Shown here piece after piece: positions 57,545 to 64,000 of a stretch of 64,000 nucleotides of DNA. The stretch's first letter is position 1, and every line of letters starts with the position of its first letter. A program made the position numbers and the translations under genes. Origin of the DNA: Guyanagaster necrorhizus (taxonomy: Eukaryota > Basidiomycota > Agaricomycetes > Agaricales > Physalacriaceae); contig NW_025064880.1 in NCBI RefSeq assembly GCF_019112545.1, positions 231,968-295,967 of the forward strand. Direction: 5' to 3'. The notes below the pieces were generated by a model, which had not been told where the DNA came from, did not search any database, and was given only the letters and a program-made list of their open reading frames with translations.

Positions 57545-60500
57545 ATTTAGGGATAATTCATATTCATGGATGGTGTTGTCAGTGCTTATGTATTTTTTAT
57601 TAACCCATTGGTTAGATTCTGGGCTGTAGCCTTTCCAGCTAATGAGGTAGTCGACTGTGGTTGTCATTCCCCTCTCTTTTGCCTTGACTTTTCATAATTT
57701 GTGGTGTAGGACTTGGTCTATCTCATAGTGCTCCTCATCATTGATGAGGTCTGACAGGGGAGGAGGTGGTCATTCCTGATTTGAAAAGGCAGGTGCAATA
57801 TAGGGTGTCAGCAATATTTCATTGAAAACATTGTGGACCTTCTACGACACTGGCAACTGGAGTTTGTAGGCACTCTGGCTAATTTTCAATATTATTGGAA
57901 AGGGTCCAGTATGCTTGTCAGCCAGTTTTCATTTGGGCTGTGGGAGATAGAGGTTTGTCGTGTCCAGCCAGACTTTGTCATGTCACTGGTAGTTATGCAT
58001 GAAGCACCAGTGTTTATCATATTGTTTTTTCATTGCTGCTGCTGCCTTTTTTAGAGCTGACTTGGTTTCAGCGTGGATCATTGTCATTGTGGCAGCAAAG
58101 TCTGAAGAGGTGGAGGTTGTAGTATGGTGTTGTTTTGTATGTGAAACATTTGGATGGCAGCTATAGTTTACATAGAATGGCATCTTTCCCATGGCTGAAT
58201 GGATATGGTTATTGTGTTAGAAGGCAGTAAGTGCTAACCATTCCACCCAGTCGTCTTGTCAGTAATTGATAAAGAGGCATAGGTATTTTTCAATTTCCTG
58301 ATTTGCCTGTTCTGTCTGTCCATCTGTCTGTGAGTGATATATGGTAGAGGCATTCTGCTGAATGTTTAAGAGGTGGTAGAGGTCGTTGAGAAATTTTGAG
58401 ATGAACTGTGAACCCCTGTCTGATATGATGACTTGTGGCATCCCATACTTAGCATAAACCTCATCTCATAAGATTTTTGCCCATCCCTTGGAGGACAGTT
58501 CTATTGAACATGGTATCAGTATAATTGCTTTTGAGAAGCGATCAACTATGATGATTATAGCATCATAGCTGTTACAGTTGGAGAGTCCAGTGATCATATC
58601 AACGGAGATGTGTGTCCATGGGGATGATGGGACTTTGTTTAGGTGTAGTGGTGCAGCCTGAGCCTGTGTCGATGACTTTCTCCACTGGCAGGTTTTACAT
58701 GCTTTAATGTACTTGGTGATGTTATTAATCATTTTGGACTACCAATAATTCCACAGTATCAGTTCTTTGGTTTTGGTGATGCCAGGGTGTCTGGTGGTCT
58801 TGTGATCATGGTGCATGGTGATGATCTCCCTGTGCAATCCTTGATTGCATGGGATGTAGATCTGTCCATCATATTGAATCATTCCATTTTCCCTTTTTAA
58901 TCCTTGTTTGTGGTTCAGTGATAGTGCAATTCACTGGTCCCACTTGTGGCTGTCTCTGGTGATGCTCTTGATCCATTCATGTATCTCTTTCTCCATGAGC
59001 ATGATCATGGCATGGAAGTGTTCAGGTTGTAAGAGCATGATGCCCTTATTGTCTGTTCCTCCTTGATCATGATCAGCCCATCGACTAAGCAAATCAGCCT
59101 TTTTATTAGCAGTTTCTGCTTTATGATGCAGGGTGTACTGGTATTGACTGAGTTCAGTCACCCATCTGGCTTGTCATCAGTTCAGCTTTTGCGGCTTCTG
59201 GAAATAGTGGAGGTTTTGGTGATCAATTCAGATCTCAAAAACCTCTGTGGTCCCGATCAAGTAATGATACCACTCCTCAAGTGTGAGCATGATGGCAAAT
59301 AATTTCTTGTTGTAGATTTCATAGTTTTGCTCGGTCGTGGAGAGTGCTTTTGAGAGGAAGGCAACTGGACACCACTTCCTCTTCTGTTCTTGAGAGAGTA
59401 CCGCTCCTATAGCTCCCTCACTGGAGTCTGCTTCTACCTTAAATTTGCCATCTTGCATCAGGATGGCCAATACGACATCCTCTGCAAGCCGCTTTTTTAG
59501 GTCATTGAAGGCTGTCTGTTGGGAGTGGCCTCATGTCCAAGGGGCATTGCCAGTTAGTTGGGTCATTGGCCAGACGATCTTGCTGTAGTCTCAGATAAAC
59601 CATCAGTAGAAATTGGTGAATCTGAGGAATGATTGAAGTTCCTTTTTCTTTTCTGGTTCCAGCCATTCCATAACCCCTGCCACCTTGATGGGGTCCATGC
59701 AGATGCTTTCCTTGCTTATTATTACTCTAAGGTATTCTGTTTCGAGTACCTCAAATTCGCACTTTTCCACTTTAAGGAACAATTTGTGTTTTCTCATGCA
59801 GGACAGGACTTGTCATATGAGTTGCTGGTGTTCCTCTTTTGCTTTTGATATGATAAGGATGTTGTCTAGGTAGACAGTGACTTTTCTGGTGGCAATGAGG
59901 TCTTTGAAGATGTCATTCATCATCCACTGGAATGTAGCAGGTAAGTTAGTCAGCCCAAAGAACATTACCATGGGCTCAAAGAGCCCTTGGTTAGTCTGAA
60001 ATGCAGCTTTCCACTCATCTCTCTCCTTGATTCTGATGTTGTTGTACCCCCACCAAATGTCCAGTTTGAAATAACATTTGGTGCCCTGGAGTTTGTCTAT
60101 GAGTTCTGAGATTAGAGAGAGGGGGTACCAGTTCTTGATTGTCATTTCATTGAGTTTTCGGTAATCTTGAACTGGTTGGAGTTTCCCATCCTTCTTTTTA
60201 ATGAAGAAAAAGGGGGATGCCATGGACAATTTCGAAGGTTGGATCTGCCTGCTAGCTAAGTTCTCATCTAAGAACTTGTCAAGTTTCTGTTGTTTGAGGT
60301 TGCTTAGAGGGTACGTTTTGCAGTCGAGATTAGTGCTGGTATTTGGGATTAGCTCAATTGCATGGTCCCAGAGCTTTGATTCGGGTAGTTCATCAAAGCT
60401 TTCCTTTTTGAATAGGTCTCAAAAATCTTGGATCCACTCCGGCACTATTTCTTTGAACATCTTCTCAGCTTTTTATTTGTTGGCCTTAGTGGCTAAGTTG

Positions 60501-61435
60501 TTGGCATGATGCACTGTTTGGATGTGTATTTCTTCCTGCAGATCAACAGCGAGAATAGTTTTGCCATCTTCCATCTCTTCATCCCATTTGTTCTCTGTAT
60601 CTCCATTGGGTAATTCAAATGGGAGTTTTCGGCATCGGCATCTGGCGAAGGTTATCCAACCCATCTTTCAATTGATGAGAGGGTTATGATGGATCAGCTA
60701 GTCGTGTCCAAGGAAGGCTTCCTTGGAGCCAAGGTTGGTAATGGCTAGGTCAATCCATTCTGAGTGATCTCTGATTGTTAATCTGAGTTTGACAAACTTG
60801 GTTATTAAGCTGGTCTGGTTTTTTATTCCATTGGCATTGTAAACTGAGATTGAGGCAGCAGTAGTTCATGTCGGTAACCTATGTTTTTTGATGAAGGCTC
60901 GATTTATTGAGCTACCCATGCAGCCACTGTCGATCAGGGCAGTGATGGAATAGGTGGTTCGAGATGTGAGCATCTTGATTTGTGCTTTGATGAGTAAGTC
61001 TTGCCTGGAGGTTTTAGATCATTGGATGAACTTTCAAGGCCCTTGCAGTTCATCTAACCATTCCAGTGCTTGACATCTTTCTGCCTTCTTCATTCCTTCC
61101 AATAGTTCGTCCATTACTTCCTCTGTCCGAGTTTTGTGAATCCAATTTTTTAGCATGACTTTCACCATAGCTTCGTCTTTGATGTCTCAGATGGCCCTCC
61201 AGGTCCACTCAGTTTCAAATAGTTTGAGCCAAGTGGTGGGGCTCTCTGCCCTACTTCGGCCTGTAGGTGCTTGAGCTTTTTTCTTTTGCGATTCTCTGGT
61301 GTGCAGGTTAGGCAGTTGGGGTATATTTGAATGTGCTTGTGATATAGGGGTAGCTACAGAAGTACTATTAGTCCATCCAGTGGCTACAGGAGGCACACCA
61401 TTAAGTCCTTTGGCCAGTCCAATAGAATTGCTCAC
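57545..61435 (-). pseudogene. E15 pol (PR-RT-RNase H-IN-chromodomain), nearly complete
   Basis: N-terminal segment 60990-61435 (WLKLFETEWTWRAI); protease with IDSGC intact at 60921-60938; RT 59560-60440 with a long open stretch at 59813-60229 ([20 protein letters not shown]) but catalytic YLDN (59872-59861) instead of YLDD; RNase H 58900-59530 (KVEADSSEGAIGAVLS, ADLLSRWADHDQ); integrase with D-D-E intact: ISVDMITGL near 58600, ISDRGSQF near 58410-58430, TEQANQEIEKYL near 58290-58320; chromodomain 57550-57750 (EEHYEIDQVL, YLISWKGYSPESNQW). A moderate number of stops plus the RT change make it non-functional. Confidence 0.92.
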
Positions 61436-64000
61436 TGACTGGCCTCATCCTTTACTTCCTCAACTTTTGTGTCTGTTCCAAGTCCCTCTTCTTCCTTTTG
61501 CAGGTCAGCAATCTGTGCTCTGATTTCTTCTCAAGTTCACTTCCTTTTTGGGCAGTCTTTGGCCATATGGCCTTTCTGCCTGCAATTGAAGCACTTCCCT
61601 TCTTTTTTTATGTGGTCGATATCCATTAGTTTACCAGCCCCTGTGTATGTTGTTCTGGTTCCAGTCTTCTGCATGCCATATGCAGTAGAAGCCAAGGGGG
61701 TTCCTGATAGTTTCTCAGCAGTTGTCTCTGAGGCTTTACTCAGGGTTGGCAGGGTTGATTTCTTGTTGTAATCTTGTAAGGTCAATGATTCTGCTTTCTG
61801 CCTTTGCTGCTCCTTGTACATCTCGATGATCTGTTCTTTCCATGCATCATATCTGACAGGCATGAATTCTCTGACTCCAATAGCGGAGATCATCATGAGG
61901 TATGAGGAGAAAACACCTCATTTGAGGGCTTCCACCATGCGTCCATTGTTAGCTATGTTCTCCTGTATTCCTGCCAACTTGGTGAGTCATTCCAACTCAT
62001 CAAAGTAATCTGTGGCCGCTTTATCACTCATTTTGTACTCCTTGATCTTCTGTTTATGCACTTCTTGCATGGCCAGATCAATGAATTTGTTGTTCAGCAT
62101 TTGTTTGAAAACTGGCCAGGAGAGATATTGATAGTGGTCTCACATGGTGGACTGAAAGTTTGGGGAGATCAGAATCCACCAGGTTTTTGCTTTCTCTTCA
62201 AGATATGAGGCAGCAAACATGACTTTGTTCATGTCAATCCTCAGGTATCCAACATATACTTTGAAATATTGTTCGCAGTTGACAAGGAATTGATCGATAT
62301 CATCGGATGCCCCTTTGAAGGGGCATGATTTTCATAAGAGGTCAGGGTGACATTGTAGGATGGCAGTATTGTGGGGTAGTGCTCCCATTGGATTAGGCCA
62401 TTCTTCAAAGGAGAGTCAGCACCATTCTTGTGAGGCTGTTGGGAAGGAATGCAGGGAATTATTATCAGCCACAGGGCTTCTCTGAGGAAGTGTGTCTTTG
62501 CATATAATGACTCCATCCTGTATTGTGAATCCGAGTCGCACTGCTTCAGAGTCATCTTGTATTGGCTCTTTGCCTGTTCCACTCCCTGTTACCTGATCTG
62601 GCAGTGGCTGTGCTCTCAGAAGCCAGCTTCCTTTGCTGGTCCAGGGGTTCTGGAATCCTGCTTGCCATCATGCTGCTTGGTTTAGTCGGTCTCAGGTGCA
62701 GTTGAGCCAAGAAGCCATACTTCAGATTGAGGAGCTGGTCTCAGCCTAGCTTCAGATTGATGGTGCTATATATACTGCCCATTTTAGCAGGACAGATGGG
62801 GTCTATGGCATTGGTTTCGGCTGTTTCAGCTTGTTGCTGGATTGGTATGAGGGTATCAGCATGAGCAGATCTTCTGGGTGTCATCAGTTGTATTTCTTCC
62901 ATGCATATTCCATCATGGCATACTGTAAAATTTCTTTTTTTTCAATGTCCTCTGCATACCGATATTCAAGTCCTAAAGATGTCGCTTGCCAGCATGCATC
63001 TTGCCATAAGTAATTTCTTCCCTGCTCGTACAGCTCCTGGTACTCCTTGTTCCTTGCTCATTCTACTTCTTCTCCCAGGGCTTCTTTATCTGTTTCTTTA
63101 CCTGCTTCCCTGAGTTGTCATTTGTATGTGTATAGTCCTTCACTGTCCCCGTCGTCCTTCTTGTCTCTCTCATCCCTGCTGTTCCCTTCCTCGAGAAGAG
63201 AACTGACAAGTGGGTCATAGATGGACAGTATCATTAGTCGTAGGGTCATTGGGGATCTCTGCACTGATCTGGATGCTGGGTCCGGCATTACTAGAGCTGG
63301 CCCTTATGCTTGTTTGATGGATGAGAGGATTGTTGAGCCAGCTGTATCATGTTCCTCCACATGCTTTCATCTCCTCCAGTTCTCAGCTATAGAGACTGAA
63401 GTAATGCTGGAACTTGGGATTGAGAAACTGGTGAGTGACCCTGCTTCTCAGAAATCACTAGAGAGCCTGATCGGAGACATGGGTATTGTCTGGTACTCGG
63501 AGTCCATAGGCTTCGAGGACAGAGTCGGCATCTGAGAAAATGGTGTCAGTTCAGGTGGGGTACTGGAGGGTGGGAGGTCGATTGCTACCAGCCTGGCCTC
63601 ATCTGATGGCTTCACTCTAGGTGACGATGCTGGTGGGTCCTGTCCATGAGTCAGTGTCTGAATCAGGTTCCCAAAATGGAAATTCCAAGTTGGTGTCGAG
63701 TCTGTACCAGCCTGGAGAGGCTGATCTCATCCTTTCAGCTTTCTCCCTTCTCCTCTGCTCTCTTCTCTGTCAGTCATACTCTGCAGCTTCATATCGCTCC
63801 TGGGCTTCATTTTATACATACTTGGCAAGCTCTTCTTGGGCTTGCCTGATCTCGGCCTGTCTGGCCTGGTTCTGCTGCTGCTGCTGTACTGTGTCGTTGT
63901 AGTTAAAAGAGACTGTGAGGTCCCAGTCTGGGAATACTCACTGTATGATCCCATCTCAGGCAGCTTTTCCCCTTGTGCTGGCGGTTCTGACTTTTGGCTC
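61432..64000 (-). pseudogene. E15 gag, C-terminal ~850 residues
   Basis: Stop TGA at 61434-61432, overlapped by pol. Knuckle CFNCRQKGHMAKDC intact (61593-61552). The Retrotrans_gag-like part at 61600-62350 is largely open (61537-61896), with HKQKIKEYK, YFDELEWLTKLAGIQEN and SSYLMMISAIGVREF. Further upstream in the protein lie an acidic block (about 63150-63200) and a poly-Gln tract (63868-63885) followed by QARQAEIRQAQEELAKYV, a strongly coiled-coil-like stretch. The N-terminal helix is expected beyond 64000. Confidence 0.85.

Larger units (their letters stand above)
57053..64000 (-). mobile_element. E15: youngest Gypsy chromovirus, runs off the window
   Basis: 3' LTR 57053-57508, full pol and about 2.6 kb of gag. 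It keeps the most CG dinucleotides in the window, as well as an intact zinc knuckle, protease site and integrase triad, so it is the most recent insertion, in agreement with its place at the core of the stack. Its 5' LTR should lie beyond 64000. Confidence 0.93.

Noticed and set aside
63220..63540. Open plus-strand frame near the right edge as a host gene
   Set aside because: It lies opposite E15 gag at the position where other copies carry the acidic/Ser-rich part of Gag.

Overview
The window contains no recognisable host gene. It is a nest of decayed retrotransposons: at least thirteen Ty3/Gypsy copies or fragments, one tyrosine-recombinase (DIRS-like) retrotransposon broken into pieces, and three copies of a ~1.3 kb long-LTR family, plus a 905-base assembly gap. 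The chromodomain integrases, the PR-RT-RNase H-IN protein types and the YR element with a CCCH-like Gag finger suggest a filamentous fungus, most likely a TE-rich agaricomycete (inference from remembered family resemblance, no search run). Almost every reading frame is broken by in-frame stops that look like C->T/G->A transitions, and CG dinucleotides are nearly absent from the older blocks.

Left part (1-6999): E1 (108-4604, minus) is a Gypsy copy with 5' LTR, very long gag and protease; a long LTR (1-107, 'LTR-B') interrupts it at the window edge. E1 sits in the integrase of E2 (4605-6050, minus). E2 is cut by E3, a plus-strand LTR with primer site (6051-6521), followed by an LTR of another subfamily, E4 (6522-6999, minus).

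Middle (7000-38160): one plus-strand YR retrotransposon (E5: Gag, RT, RNase H, tyrosine recombinase) is split by three direct insertions: LTR-B (8154-9472), Gypsy E6 (10310-17884, minus) and Gypsy E7 (18420-35980, plus). E7 itself holds Gypsy E8 (18984-27070, minus) and another LTR-B with the assembly gap (29777-31120). Target-site duplications (CTGT, ATATY, GTTTT, CTTTG, TCAT) mark each insertion, and the host reading frame resumes exactly across them.

Right part (38190-64000): a six-level stack. E9 (plus, a different Gypsy lineage) is cut by E10 (plus), cut by E11 (plus), cut by E13 (minus), cut by E14 (minus), cut by E15 (minus, runs out of the window). E11 also holds a complete element E12 (46274-54300, plus). 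CG content rises towards the inner, younger elements, with E15 best preserved.

The Gypsy family has shared traits that deserve attention: a self-priming reverse-transcription start (the first bases of the mRNA, 34-35 nt after the TATA box, are complementary to the primer site beside the LTR), a ~1,000-residue Gag opening with a hydrophobic membrane-like helix, a gag stop overlapping the pol frame, and a C-terminal chromodomain. The CpG decay hits the self-primer and several RT active sites directly.
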